Positions 14,258-23,520 of a stretch of 25,615 nucleotides of DNA are shown piece after piece. A program made the translations under genes and the position numbers. The DNA comes from Candidatus Helarchaeota archaeon (GTDB taxonomy: Archaea > Asgardarchaeota > Lokiarchaeia > Helarchaeales > HEL-GB-A). How positions within the stretch are numbered: position 1 is the first letter of the stretch; every line of letters starts with the position of its first letter. The notes under the pieces are model-generated. The model ran no database searches and was not told the DNA's origin. It worked only from the letters and a program-made list of their open reading frames with translations. Location: contig JABXJT010000070.1 in assembly GCA_013375455.1 (NCBI GenBank), forward strand, positions 1 through 25,615. Reading direction: 5' to 3'.

Positions 14258-15592
14258 TTAAGGTAATTTTCCCAAAAGTTCTTTTACACACATCATTGCT
14301 GATTCGGCAGCACATTCCAATCCAGGAAGTGCCCTTGATGCGTAACTATCTCCCGCGAAATACAGTCCATTAATTCCAGGTGCCTTATTGCCAGGCCTAT
14401 GCTTACCTGCCCTTCCCGCTGTCCGTTTTGGTTCCTCAAAATGAAAATATGTGGATATCCAATAAGCATCTTTATCCCAATTAGCAAACCATTTGGATAG
14501 GTCTTTTTTCATCCCTTCAAGCACCTGATATCTTAGTTGACCATCTTTAGCAAACTCTTCGTAGTTACAGATAATGCTTGACTCGAAGATATGCTTACCC
14601 TCTGGAGCCAATCTTGGACAAATATTGGTCGGCATAAAGATACTTCCGGGATGATTTATACTTGGAAAATTGACCATGAAGAACTTCTTCCCCTCATACA
14701 CAGGCTTGGGAAGTAGAGCCGTGAGCCCAAGATTTGCCGTCTTTAAAGATAAATGATGAATTTGATTGACAAAACTTTCTGGAAATTTTTCTTCTGGAAT
14801 CAATTTGAAGATATCCCACATTGGAATCGCGAGAATGATAGTAGGCGTTGAAATTTTCGTAATTTCACCGAATTCCCCCTCAATATCTTCTTCAATTCCT
14901 TTCTCGATAAGAACTCCATTTACCTTATTATCCTCTATTAAAACGCTTTGGACCGTTGCTCCTGTTACAATCGTTCCTCCATTTTCCTTGATTTTACTGG
15001 CAACCTCATCAAGTATATCTTGCATTCCGTCCGTAGCAAGCCACATGGACATCCTTTTCATAAGAATTTGAACCGTTTCATAAATGGCACTAGCGGCTAT
15101 TTCCTCCAATCTTGGAATTGTACACATGATGGCACCTGCCATCTCGAATAGGTCAATAAGAAATTGGCTAGAAATATTTTCTTTTACCCATTGATCGGCA
15201 GGAATATCATCCAGAGCTTCGAGATCAACATCACTATTTATGATATCCCTCATCTTAGCAGTATCTTCTGCTGCCCTCATTTGTACTAACGGGAAAATCT
15301 CATCCATGCTCTTAAACTCACCCTCAAAAGACATAAAGATATCCCTGAAGAATCCCCTTTTAGGTTTGACACCAAGCTTATTTAAAAGTCCCTCATAGTT
15401 CAACTTTCTTAACATTGCATGTTGACCAATGCTTCGTACAACCCCATCCTTTCTAAAGGTAGCAGCTCGACCACCGATATTTTTCTTTTTTTCCACCAAT
15501 AGAACCTTTTTCCCTGCCTGGGATAGCAGTCCAGCGCACCCTAAACCAGCAACACCTGCTCCCACGATGATGATTTCATACTCTTTATCCAT
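14258..15592 (-). CDS. Phytoene-desaturase-like FAD-dependent oxidoreductase
   Basis: A 444-residue flavoprotein of the CrtI/amine-oxidase fold. The N-terminal dinucleotide motif is IIIVGAGVAGLGCAGLLSQ, followed by the family segment VEKKKNIGGRAATFRKDG. The C-terminal FAD motif is GLYFAGDSYASRALPGLECA. Relatives desaturate, saturate or isomerise polyprenyl chains and porphyrin-like substrates. It is only about half the length of the two CrtI-GltD fusions nearby and lacks cysteine clusters. The ATG at 15592 has AGGGAA 5 nt upstream. It is followed by the lycopene-cyclase-like gene and preceded by the end of the VAO/SCP2/CCG run, from which a T-run separates it. Confidence 0.8.
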   Translation of the reverse strand: MDKEYEIIIVGAGVAGLGCAGLLSQAGKKVLLVEKKKNIGGRAATFRKDGVVRSIGQHAMLRKLNYEGLLNKLGVKPKRGFFRDIFMSFEGEFKSMDEIFPLVQMRAAEDTAKMRDIINSDVDLEALDDIPADQWVKENISSQFLIDLFEMAGAIMCTIPRLEEIAASAIYETVQILMKRMSMWLATDGMQDILDEVASKIKENGGTIVTGATVQSVLIEDNKVNGVLIEKGIEEDIEGEFGEITKISTPTIILAIPMWDIFKLIPEEKFPESFVNQIHHLSLKTANLGLTALLPKPVYEGKKFFMVNFPSINHPGSIFMPTNICPRLAPEGKHIFESSIICNYEEFAKDGQLRYQVLEGMKKDLSKWFANWDKDAYWISTYFHFEEPKRTAGRAGKHRPGNKAPGINGLYFAGDSYASRALPGLECAAESAMMCVKELLGKLP

Positions 15593-15637
15593 TTTAATTC
15601 CCTTTTTTCAAAAACTGTTATAAGATGAATTAGAAGT

Positions 15638-15650
15638 AAAAATAAAAAAG
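15638..15650 (-). terminator. T-rich terminator of the VAO/SCP2/Fe-S gene run
   Basis: On the minus strand this stretch reads CTTTTTTATTTTT, beginning 3 nt after the stop codon of the Fe-S protein. It is a good archaeal end signal and marks the end of the four-gene run. Confidence 0.5.
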
Positions 15651-15653
15651 GTT

Positions 15654-16922
15654 TTAAGCACCTTTGTCCTCAATCGCTTTTAGGACCAAGGTCATAATGT
15701 CCAGAACCTCTATTCTTTCGTTGGTCTTCTTTACGGCATCGTCGAGGTTGGTCACGCAGAACGGGCAGGATGTCACAAGGACGGGAGCTCCCGTAGCTTT
15801 TGCTTCTTCGACTCTTTCCTTCGCGGTCCAAAGGGCGAAGTCAGGGAAAGCAGATTTGACACCTCCTCCTGCACCGCAACACCATGCATATTCTTTGATA
15901 CGATCCATTTCAACTAACTCTATACCTATCTTTTTCAATACATCCCTAGGAGGTTCATAGACACCATGAGTTCCTCGTCTGAATTCTTTCGGTGGCTCCA
16001 ATATCCCGTATTTCTTTCTTGTTCCTTCCCAAGGGATGTAAGGCTCTGAACCTCTGCCAAGATGGCAAGGATCATGATAGGTTACCTTCATCGGTATCTC
16101 TTTCTTAAGTTCCAACTTACCGTCTTTTAGCAGCTGAAGTATGTATTCAGTACTTTGCATCACCGTAAACTTCTCCTCTATGCCTGCCTTCGGGTAATCC
16201 ACTTTTAACACTTCGTAGCAACCGGCACAGGCAGTGATAACGGTGTTTACGCCCAGATCATTGAGGGCTTTCACGTTATGCTCCATCAACTCTCTAGCCG
16301 CCTTCACCTGACCGGTTCGTATCAATGGACTCCCACAGCACCACTCGTCCGGGCCCAATATGACGAAATTTGTCCCCGAAGCTTTCAGTATCTTCACGGT
16401 CGCCTCCGCAATCTCTTGCCTACGATAAGCGGAGGTGCAACCTACAAAGTAAGCGATCTCTGCTTTTTCAGCTGGCTTTACTTCATTTGGCATCCACTTG
16501 AACCTCTCCTCATGAGGCTCGCCGTAAGGATTGTGATTCTTCTGGGTGTTCTCCGCGAAGGTCTTGTGCTTTGGCATGGGACCTATTCCGTCCTCTACGC
16601 ATTTAATCCTCAGCTCCTCCATGACTAATAGCGGTTCAATATCCAAGCATCGTTTGCACATAACATCGCAAGCGCCACATGAAGTGCATTGATAAATGAT
16701 ATCCAATAGTCTAGGTGAATCTTCCCATTTCAACTCGCCATCTACCATTGATCTGACAATATCCATTTTTCCTTGGGCCGAGTAAGCATCGAATAGATAT
16801 CTAGCAACGCTTGGACAGATTTTTGAAAATCTTTTATTTTTTACATCATAGGGGTGAATCCATTTGCATTGTGAACATCTTGCACATTCCCAAGTGTCGT
16901 AATAATATTTTTCAAGAGTCAT
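15654..16922 (-). CDS. Fe-S oxidoreductase subunit with two CCG domains (GlcF/HdrD-like)
   Basis: A 422-residue electron-transfer subunit. The N-terminus has two [4Fe-4S] sites, C13-x2-C16-x2-C19 ... C36P and C79-x2-C82-x2-C85-x3-C89. Two CCG domains follow: WCCGSPLIRTG with CAGCYEVL, then DPCHLGRG, WCCGAGGGVKSAFPDF and CPFCVTNL. The same plan occurs in GlcF, GlpC and heterodisulphide reductase HdrD, which pass electrons from a flavoprotein to quinone, heterodisulphide or another acceptor. It is last in a run with two VAO-type FAD proteins, 9 nt after the previous gene, and is most likely their Fe-S partner. ATG 16922 is chosen because AGGTG at 16929-16933 lies 6 nt upstream; the GTG at 16931 would overlap that site. 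Confidence 0.85.
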   Translation of the reverse strand: MTLEKYYYDTWECARCSQCKWIHPYDVKNKRFSKICPSVARYLFDAYSAQGKMDIVRSMVDGELKWEDSPRLLDIIYQCTSCGACDVMCKRCLDIEPLLVMEELRIKCVEDGIGPMPKHKTFAENTQKNHNPYGEPHEERFKWMPNEVKPAEKAEIAYFVGCTSAYRRQEIAEATVKILKASGTNFVILGPDEWCCGSPLIRTGQVKAARELMEHNVKALNDLGVNTVITACAGCYEVLKVDYPKAGIEEKFTVMQSTEYILQLLKDGKLELKKEIPMKVTYHDPCHLGRGSEPYIPWEGTRKKYGILEPPKEFRRGTHGVYEPPRDVLKKIGIELVEMDRIKEYAWCCGAGGGVKSAFPDFALWTAKERVEEAKATGAPVLVTSCPFCVTNLDDAVKKTNERIEVLDIMTLVLKAIEDKGA

Positions 16923-16931
16923 GTTACACAC

Positions 16932-18374
16932 CTAAAAACATAGCCTTCCAGGATTCATTATGTTAGTTGGATCAAATAATTTTTTTATTTTTTTCAGTTC
17001 TCTTGAGTACGATTCCATTCTACTATACATCATTTTTGCCCATAGACCGTAAGGTCTTGTAAAGAAGGCACCGTTTGATATCAGCTGTTCGCTAGCTTCA
17101 TTAAAAAGCCGACTAACACGTTCTACGTCTTGCGGATCATCCATATTACAGAATAAATTAAATTCACAGTGGCAAACTCGCCCCCTTTCCAATGGTTGTA
17201 CATATACACCTATTTCATTAGTCGGATAACCATTCCTATCGGCGGTTTTATTCATAATATCTATAAATTCTTGAACTCTATTCAAAGTCGTATAGAAGAA
17301 AATATCATGAGATGAACCTTTAAACCGGTTTTTCCAATATTCTTTATCTTTCGGCCAAGGGTTTCTTAATAATTTTATAAGTTTTCTTTCAATATCGGGG
17401 AATCCTGCAAGGACTGGTGCGATCTCAAATGGTAATTCCTTTGCTAACTCTAATAAAGCTTTCTCCTGCGACTCTATTTTATCCTTTGCAAATCTCTTGA
17501 GCCCCTCTAGACATAAAATTACGGTCCATGGAGGTGATGTAATCCTTAGCTCCTTAAATTCACGTGGCCAGTCTCCCGTGAGAATATTAGCCAAGTTGAA
17601 ATTATTTAGAATGAGACATTCTTCTCCATGCGTCTTCCTTAATATTCTATAGACGGGCTCAACAGCATCCTCAAATTTTTCGCATGATATGAAAAAAAGT
17701 TTCTGCATTGTAGGTTTAACTTCTATTTTTACGCCTAACCAAGTTATGATTCCCATTGTTCCCTGAGCGCCTTGTATGAATCTGAAAAAATCCAATCCTG
17801 GGCCGTAAGGCATAGCAGTAAGATTTCCTGGGTAAAAAGAAGATGATCCTGTCCTAAAAAGATCTCCGTTAGGCATAATAATTTCCATTGTTAAACCAGG
17901 ATCAGCATATTGATGCTTCGGAATACACATCGGTTCCCTTTCAAGCGTGCTTGAAACAACTGATTTTAAATGGTGAGGTAATAAAGGGATTAAACTAATA
18001 AAACCGTGTTTATCTAACTCGTTTTGAAGTTGTCCCCATGTAACTCCCGGTTCAATTACAGCGTGCCTATTTCTCTCATCTATTTTTAGAATTTTATTCA
18101 TTCTCTCCAGGGAAACAATAATTCCACCCTCATTAGGAATGGTATTACCATAAAAATGAATTCCCGAACTGCAAGGAGTTATCGGAATCTTATATTTAAG
18201 ACATAATTTAACTATTTTTTGAACTTCTTCTGTTGTTTTCGGTTTAATCACTGCGCTCGGATTTCGTGGAGGAACAAAACTTTTATCATGTGAATATTTT
18301 TCAATAGTTTCGGGATCATCTAGGACGTATTCGCTTCCTACGATATCGGCTAGTTCTTTGGAAATATTTTCCAT
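16932..18374 (-). CDS. VAO/GlcD-type FAD-binding oxidoreductase (second FAD subunit)
   Basis: A 480-residue flavoprotein. The N-terminal FAD_binding_4 domain is visible as PSAVIKPKTTEEVQKIVKL, PCSSGIHFYG, IVSLERMNKILKID and VIEPGVTWGQL. Then come LTMEIIMPNGDLFRTG and GPGLDFFRFIQGAQGTMGIIT, and a C-terminal tail FDPTNIMNPGRLCF. These match the vanillyl-alcohol oxidase / 4-cresol dehydrogenase / GlcD group, which oxidises hydroxy acids, phenols or alcohols. A histidine pair (PHHLKS) lies near the flavin-attachment area, but covalent FAD cannot be judged. The gene runs directly into the CCG Fe-S subunit. ATG 18374 has GATGTGAT 4 nt upstream; GTG 18383 is the longer alternative. Confidence 0.82.
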   Translation of the reverse strand: MENISKELADIVGSEYVLDDPETIEKYSHDKSFVPPRNPSAVIKPKTTEEVQKIVKLCLKYKIPITPCSSGIHFYGNTIPNEGGIIVSLERMNKILKIDERNRHAVIEPGVTWGQLQNELDKHGFISLIPLLPHHLKSVVSSTLEREPMCIPKHQYADPGLTMEIIMPNGDLFRTGSSSFYPGNLTAMPYGPGLDFFRFIQGAQGTMGIITWLGVKIEVKPTMQKLFFISCEKFEDAVEPVYRILRKTHGEECLILNNFNLANILTGDWPREFKELRITSPPWTVILCLEGLKRFAKDKIESQEKALLELAKELPFEIAPVLAGFPDIERKLIKLLRNPWPKDKEYWKNRFKGSSHDIFFYTTLNRVQEFIDIMNKTADRNGYPTNEIGVYVQPLERGRVCHCEFNLFCNMDDPQDVERVSRLFNEASEQLISNGAFFTRPYGLWAKMMYSRMESYSRELKKIKKLFDPTNIMNPGRLCF

Positions 18375-18396
18375 TATAATCACATCTTAATTTAAG

Positions 18397-18801
18397 TTAA
18401 AGAAACTCGGTTTCAACAGATGTAAGAATATCGATCATTAATTTAAGGGCTGGCAAATAGGAGGTTACCTTTGACATATCCCCTTTGAATTCAATTTCTT
18501 CGTACAAAATCGCTCTTATCGGGTCTGTCTCTTTTTTTAGCATTGCTTTCCATTTAGAGTAGGGGCCTTTTAGAGCAAAGACAGTTTCCTTTTCCTCATC
18601 CTTAGGTATTATTCGAGCTTCTCTGCATTTTCCATTCCAGAGATCTGCATACATGCGGACTTCTTCATTTAAATTTTCATCAGGAGTAATGGTGAACAAA
18701 AAATCACCTTCCCAACCTGTCGCAGCTTCTTCAAATTCTTTGCTTGAATTAAGTAATTCAGAAAGTTTAGTCACGTATTCTTCAGATGGAAATATTACCA
18801 T
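18397..18801 (-). CDS. SCP2-like lipid-binding protein
   Basis: A 134-residue soluble protein whose second half follows the sterol-carrier-protein-2 pattern: NGKCREARIIP, TVFALKGPYSKWKAMLKKETDP, AILYEEIEFKGDMSKV and a closing helix LPALKLMIDILTSVET. SCP2 domains enclose a hydrophobic chain such as a lipid, sterol or acyl-CoA. The gene lies between two VAO-type FAD genes with gaps of 2 and 22 nt, and AGGTGAT at 18807-18813 gives a strong start at 18801. Its position suggests that it delivers a hydrophobic substrate to the flavoproteins, or forms part of their complex. The match rests on pattern, not on a search. Confidence 0.7.
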   Translation of the reverse strand: MVIFPSEEYVTKLSELLNSSKEFEEAATGWEGDFLFTITPDENLNEEVRMYADLWNGKCREARIIPKDEEKETVFALKGPYSKWKAMLKKETDPIRAILYEEIEFKGDMSKVTSYLPALKLMIDILTSVETEFL

Positions 18802-18803
18802 AT

Positions 18804-20372
18804 TTAATCACCTTTTTTAAACCATTCTCCTTCCTTTTCTTCCCAAGAAATAGGATTAGGAGGATTAGATACGTTTTTTGGATCAAAAGTTCTCTTAAAT
18901 TTCCTCAATATTAAATGATAGTCTAGATGATGAGGCCCAATTAAATCGACATCCTCAGAAAATTGAGCGCCTATAAATCTTTTACCCAAATCTTCCTTTA
19001 CGCTCTTCTCTGTAAGCTCCATTCCTGCTTTCCACGCCTCCCGATTCATTTCACCGTACAAATAAATTTCAGTATAAGCCATATGGCCATGATCGATCGA
19101 AGCACACCAACAACTGTTATCATCATCGAGAAAAACTTGTGGTATGTAATCTTTTTTGAGTGCATTTGCACGTTCAAAAGTTTCTTTGGCCCATTCTAAC
19201 GAGCCGCCAGTCAATTTTATTGCGAAAAACATGCCTGCCGCACGTTGTGCGCGTAGTGTGGATCCAGGTCTTATTAATTCACCAGCTACAAAATCAAATG
19301 GCCCCATTATTTCAGGCGGTATCATATTTCCATGTGTTTCTTCACATATTTGTTTTAATACTTTCTCTTCGTATTCTATTTGTCCTTCATAAAAATCTTC
19401 CAATCTCACAACGAGCCCGCCGCCTTTCCCCATCATGGATTTAATTAATCCGCTTTTCCATAATTTATGTAATTCATTTGCCGATCTTGACATAATACAA
19501 GGACCCCAAAAAGCAGTGATTCTGGTGCATGATGTTCCAAGTTCAGAGGCTCCAATTTGGTACATGGCTTCAATACAATCTTCAGTATTATCAAAATTAA
19601 TCAAATAATTTTTCATTGTTTTGGGTATCACCATCTCTCTATTTGGTGATAAGCCTTTTGCCTCAAGAGTTTTAGGTCCCACCCAAGGGTGTAGTTTAAC
19701 AGTCATTTTGGTAACCATCCCCATACCCCCCATATGTCCCCATAATCCCCTGAGCAAACCTCTCATATCTGGGCCTGGCCCCTCACCCCAAAAGTTTCCA
19801 GCGTTAGGCAATCCTCTTGAACCAATTTCTAAAATCTCTCCATCTGGAAGAACTATCTCAACTGCTAATATTTGTCTATGTTGATAACCAGTCCAATGAT
19901 TCATTCCTGTAATTCCACAGAATAAATGATTTGCCAAAACTGACACTTGGGAACTTGACATGGGTATTCCGAGAGTTAGTCCTTTTTTAATTCCTTCAGC
20001 ATGCAGCTGTGCGTATGTAACATAAGGTTCAATTGTCGCATACATGTTCTTTTCATCGATTTCTATTATCCTATCCATCCTTTTAGCATCGATCAATACA
20101 TACCCCGGTCCATGCGGTATGCAGGTTGTCCATAAATTGGTTGCGGTTGGAATAAATGGGAACTTATGGCGATTTGCGATCCTAATAATTGCTTGAACAT
20201 CTTCTACACTGCTAGGTAAAACAATAGCAGCAGGCCTGTGCTGCCTTTCCTCGGGTATGGATTCAAACCAAAAGTTTTTTGTATATGCCTGCGTAACTGC
20301 AGGATCATCAGAAACATACTCTTGACCTATGGCATTAACCAATGCTTGGTAGGCCACTCTTGAAAACATCAT
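18804..20372 (-). CDS. VAO/4-cresol dehydrogenase-type FAD-binding oxidoreductase (first FAD subunit)
   Basis: A 522-residue flavoprotein, first in a four-gene run. The FAD_binding_4 domain is seen as AAIVLPSSVEDVQAIIRIAN, FIPTATNLWTTCIPHGPG, VLIDAKRMDRIIEIDEKN and TIEPYVTYAQL. It continues with AVEIVLPDGEILEIGSRG, GEGPGPDMRGLLRGLWGHMG and the tail FKRTFDPKNVSNPPNP. The tail ends NPP, where relatives have NPG or APG, and is extended by an acidic piece (EEKEGEWFKKGD). It is a distant paralogue of the protein at 16932. GGAGG lies 6 nt before the ATG at 20372; a second ATG follows at 20369. The oxidised substrate is unknown; the SCP2 neighbour points to a lipid-like one. Confidence 0.82.
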   Translation of the reverse strand: MMFSRVAYQALVNAIGQEYVSDDPAVTQAYTKNFWFESIPEERQHRPAAIVLPSSVEDVQAIIRIANRHKFPFIPTATNLWTTCIPHGPGYVLIDAKRMDRIIEIDEKNMYATIEPYVTYAQLHAEGIKKGLTLGIPMSSSQVSVLANHLFCGITGMNHWTGYQHRQILAVEIVLPDGEILEIGSRGLPNAGNFWGEGPGPDMRGLLRGLWGHMGGMGMVTKMTVKLHPWVGPKTLEAKGLSPNREMVIPKTMKNYLINFDNTEDCIEAMYQIGASELGTSCTRITAFWGPCIMSRSANELHKLWKSGLIKSMMGKGGGLVVRLEDFYEGQIEYEEKVLKQICEETHGNMIPPEIMGPFDFVAGELIRPGSTLRAQRAAGMFFAIKLTGGSLEWAKETFERANALKKDYIPQVFLDDDNSCWCASIDHGHMAYTEIYLYGEMNREAWKAGMELTEKSVKEDLGKRFIGAQFSEDVDLIGPHHLDYHLILRKFKRTFDPKNVSNPPNPISWEEKEGEWFKKGD

Positions 20373-20480
20373 CCTTTGCCTCCATAGATTTTTATTCGTT
20401 ATTTTTTAGAATATCATTTTTTATGCTTTTATTATTTTTTCAATTATTAATGAACCGCAATTAAGTTAATAAGTCATAAT

Positions 20481-23408
20481 TCAATCATCATCGGAAATTT
20501 TTTTGTTATTACCTAATTTAGTATGAATAGCCATTGCAGCTCGGCGACCATCCGCCACGGCTTGGACAACCGTGCTCGCACCGCGAATGATATCTCCACC
20601 CGCATACACTTTTGACTTGCCTTTAACCTGTAGGGTTTCGGGATCGACTTCCAGTAACCCTGTCATTCCAAACTCTTTCTCAAGATACGCACTCAAAGAA
20701 GATTCCACGGTTTGTCCAACCGCCACTATCACAGTATCTGCATTAATTTCCTTCAAGTTTTTTTCGTTGAATTTAGGGGCGAACTTCCCGTCTTTATCAA
20801 ACACGGAGGTACATTCCATGAACGTTACTTTTCCTTCAGAGAACTCTTTGGGACCCCATGAATCGTGTAATTCACATCCACATTCCAGGAGTTCATCGAC
20901 TTCTGTCTTCAAGGCCGGCATTTCCTCTCGAGATTCCAAACAAACCATAGTTATAGCCTTGACTCCGCTTTCACTAGCCACATAAACTGCATCAGCTGCG
21001 ACACTTCCCCCACCAATGACCAGCAATTTGCCTTCAACGTCGACCTTGCCTTTTTGCCGATAATCCATGATAAATGATAGGGCATCGGTAATATTGATAT
21101 TATCAATACCTGGAAGATCTAATTTACGACCAGACCATAAACCGGGTGCAATGAATACTGCATCATATTCTTTTGAAAGTTGAGAAACCATGATATCCTT
21201 ACCTAATTCCATTCCATATCTAAAGTCAATAGAAGGAAGTGAAATGCCCTTTAAATCGCGATCGATTGCGTCTGCAGGTAATCGAGAGGGGGGGATCACG
21301 TGTGTTAACATTCCTCCTTTCTTTTTCCTTTTCTCAAACACATCTGTTTTATAACCTAAACAAGCCAGAAAATATGCACAACACAACCCAGCAGGGCCTG
21401 CCCCAACCACTGCAACCTTATAGCCATTTGGTTCTGGTTTATAAGTTTCCCAACCCTCTGGACCAGCTTTCTCACAAACCCATTTTTGCAAATCTTTTAT
21501 ACGCACTGGATCATCTTTGTATTCTAATCGATAACATTCTGACTCACACAATTGTTCCGCGGGACATATATATCCACATATTTCTGCCAAAGGATTCATT
21601 TCCCGTAAAATTCGAGCACCTCCCTTGAAATTTCCAATTTCAATTCTGCGAGTAAAGTTATTTACATCAATGCCTGCTGGACATGTTTTACGACATTTAT
21701 CACTATCACACCAATTACATTCCCTCGCACATCGCATTGCATCTTTATCCATTTCAATAGGCTGCTTGGGATCAAGTAAAGGAATAAGTGGTTGGACATC
21801 TGGGCCCACATAATTGATATATTGTTTCTCAAACTTTTTAGGCAAGTATAACTCACCAAGTTTTTGATCTTCTATAATACAATTCGCCACACTTACTCCA
21901 GATGCACATGCGGCAACAACCCCTGTCCCCATTGTTGTGGAATCGCCGCACATATAGAGGCTCTTATATCCTTTTGTTCTTGCGTGCTCGCGGTCAAATA
22001 ACGCTTGACCCATTTTCTGAGCTGGCCCGCCGATATTCCCTTTATATTTAAGGGTAAATCGCTCGAGGGTAGTCGGGGTCGCAATTTCCATCGTCCTAAT
22101 GTTTTTTCTTAAGCCAGGATAAAATTCCTCTAAATCGCTAAGCATTTCATCAGCTTCCTTTTCTTTTAAGCCATCGTAGTCGTCACTTTGATAGAAAGGA
22201 TCATCAGGTCTAGGCCATATTTCCGGATCTGCCTGCTGTGCGATTGTTAATGAGTGAACGCCCTCTGGTGCAAGAGTGGGATCTTCTAAGGAGGGCGTAA
22301 AAACAAACCGGACCTGCATATTTTCTAAATTAGCAATATCAGAAATATAAACTTCAATGGGACGGGCAGTCTCAGGGATTGCTTCTGCGTTTACACTAAG
22401 ATAAGTCAAAAATACACTAGCAGTAGCTTGTAAATTCATAGTTTTTTCAATTTTCCCAGGTTTACATAATTCGGGTTTAATGAGTCCTCCATAAAAATTA
22501 TAAATATTTGTATTTGAAACAATATTCTTAGCGTAAATTTCCATGTCATTATCAAGACGAACTCCACAAGCCCTTGGCTTCCTTTTTTTTGTATCAAAAA
22601 GAATTTCTACAACTTTATGCCTATACAGAATTGTGCCACCAAATCTCTCAAAGGCCTTTTCCATCTTATTAGGAATCATTTGTGGAGATCCAACGGGATA
22701 AAAAGCCCCTCCCCGATTGCAATCCGCAAAGACCATCGCCGACAAAATAGCTGGATTCACATCTGATTTAACGGTGTTCATTGTCATTATTATCATATCA
22801 AAAAAGGCAATGAGTTCTGGGTCGGTGAAAAATTCTTCCATTAATTCTCTTCCAGTCTGGTTAAGAACTTTTATTATTGACTCAGATTGGGAAAATAAAT
22901 CCGCGGCCATAGACATTGGAATTTCTGTGAAGGCCATGGGCATTTCAACAGCCGTCAATTTTTCATAAAGTTCTCCTAAATAATCGTAGAAAGCTCTTAA
23001 TTGCGCTTCTTTACCTGGAAACGCCTCACTTAATTCTTTAAAAAAACGCTCGAAATCCCGCCAAATGGTAACTTCCTTGTCTTTACCATCCTTACCCTTC
23101 CAATGCAATCGAAAAATACTATCATCCCGAATGACGTCAATTGGTTCCTCGAGACAATTATGAACAAAGCGATGTTGGGTAAGCCCCTTTTCCGAAAAGC
23201 CAAAGAGGATAGACGCTCCGACGTCAGATGTCACTCCACCCCGGCGCACCGCAGAACAACACCCACCTGGCATGAAATGGTGCTCAATTAGAAGAACATC
23301 ACAGCCTTTTTTAGCTAAAAGTGAGGCAGCAGTCAATCCTCCGACTCCAGCACCTATTATAATTACATCGTACTTGTCTTTAATCATAGAATTATTTAAT
23401 ATTTTCAA
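20481..23408 (-). CDS. CrtI-like flavoprotein fused to GltD-like Fe-S/NAD(P)H oxidoreductase (copy 1)
   Basis: A 975-residue three-part protein. Residues about 12-510 are a CrtI/retinol-saturase-type flavoprotein: YDVIIIGAGVGGLTAAS, MPGGCCSAVRRGG, YPVGSPQMIPNKM and SLYMCGDSTTMGTGVVAACASG. Residues about 550-650 hold the GltD-type Fe-S region (CARECNWCDSDKCRKTCPAGID; CGYICPAEQLCESEC). Residues about 655-970 are the FAD/NAD(P)H module: VAVVGAGPAGLCC, LLVIGGGSVAADAV, VYAGGDIIRGASTVV. Electrons could pass within one chain from NAD(P)H through FAD and Fe-S to the CrtI flavin, or the reverse. The start is TTG 23408, with GAGGT at 23416-23420 and an N-terminus that aligns with the ATG start of the divergent copy (MKILNNS vs MKILDNK). 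It is 108 nt upstream of the VAO run, with no clear terminator between. Confidence 0.88.
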   Translation of the reverse strand: MKILNNSMIKDKYDVIIIGAGVGGLTAASLLAKKGCDVLLIEHHFMPGGCCSAVRRGGVTSDVGASILFGFSEKGLTQHRFVHNCLEEPIDVIRDDSIFRLHWKGKDGKDKEVTIWRDFERFFKELSEAFPGKEAQLRAFYDYLGELYEKLTAVEMPMAFTEIPMSMAADLFSQSESIIKVLNQTGRELMEEFFTDPELIAFFDMIIMTMNTVKSDVNPAILSAMVFADCNRGGAFYPVGSPQMIPNKMEKAFERFGGTILYRHKVVEILFDTKKRKPRACGVRLDNDMEIYAKNIVSNTNIYNFYGGLIKPELCKPGKIEKTMNLQATASVFLTYLSVNAEAIPETARPIEVYISDIANLENMQVRFVFTPSLEDPTLAPEGVHSLTIAQQADPEIWPRPDDPFYQSDDYDGLKEKEADEMLSDLEEFYPGLRKNIRTMEIATPTTLERFTLKYKGNIGGPAQKMGQALFDREHARTKGYKSLYMCGDSTTMGTGVVAACASGVSVANCIIEDQKLGELYLPKKFEKQYINYVGPDVQPLIPLLDPKQPIEMDKDAMRCARECNWCDSDKCRKTCPAGIDVNNFTRRIEIGNFKGGARILREMNPLAEICGYICPAEQLCESECYRLEYKDDPVRIKDLQKWVCEKAGPEGWETYKPEPNGYKVAVVGAGPAGLCCAYFLACLGYKTDVFEKRKKKGGMLTHVIPPSRLPADAIDRDLKGISLPSIDFRYGMELGKDIMVSQLSKEYDAVFIAPGLWSGRKLDLPGIDNINITDALSFIMDYRQKGKVDVEGKLLVIGGGSVAADAVYVASESGVKAITMVCLESREEMPALKTEVDELLECGCELHDSWGPKEFSEGKVTFMECTSVFDKDGKFAPKFNEKNLKEINADTVIVAVGQTVESSLSAYLEKEFGMTGLLEVDPETLQVKGKSKVYAGGDIIRGASTVVQAVADGRRAAMAIHTKLGNNKKISDDD

Positions 23409-23452
23409 ATTAGATACCTCTTTGAACGTGTTTTACTTCAATGGAAATTTTT

Positions 23453-23460
23453 TTTATATA
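23453..23460 (-). promoter_or_regulatory. TATA box for the minus-strand fusion gene
   Basis: TATATAAA on the minus strand would place transcription start near 23430, leaving a leader of about 22 nt that holds the GAGGT ribosome binding site. For the divergent plus-strand copy, ATATAATT at 23471-23478 is the best candidate. Confidence 0.5.
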
Positions 23461-23520
23461 CTGAATATGAATATAATTTTTATTGATTAAAAACAATTTT
23501 TCTTAAGTAGAGTGAAAAAA

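Noticed and set aside
15664..15960. Plus-strand frames opposite the CCG Fe-S and VAO genes
   Set aside because: They are shadows of strongly conserved minus-strand genes with intact motifs.
21239..21628. Plus-strand frame of 129 codons opposite the CrtI-GltD fusion
   Set aside because: It covers the Fe-S and second dinucleotide motifs of the real gene and has no credible start signal.
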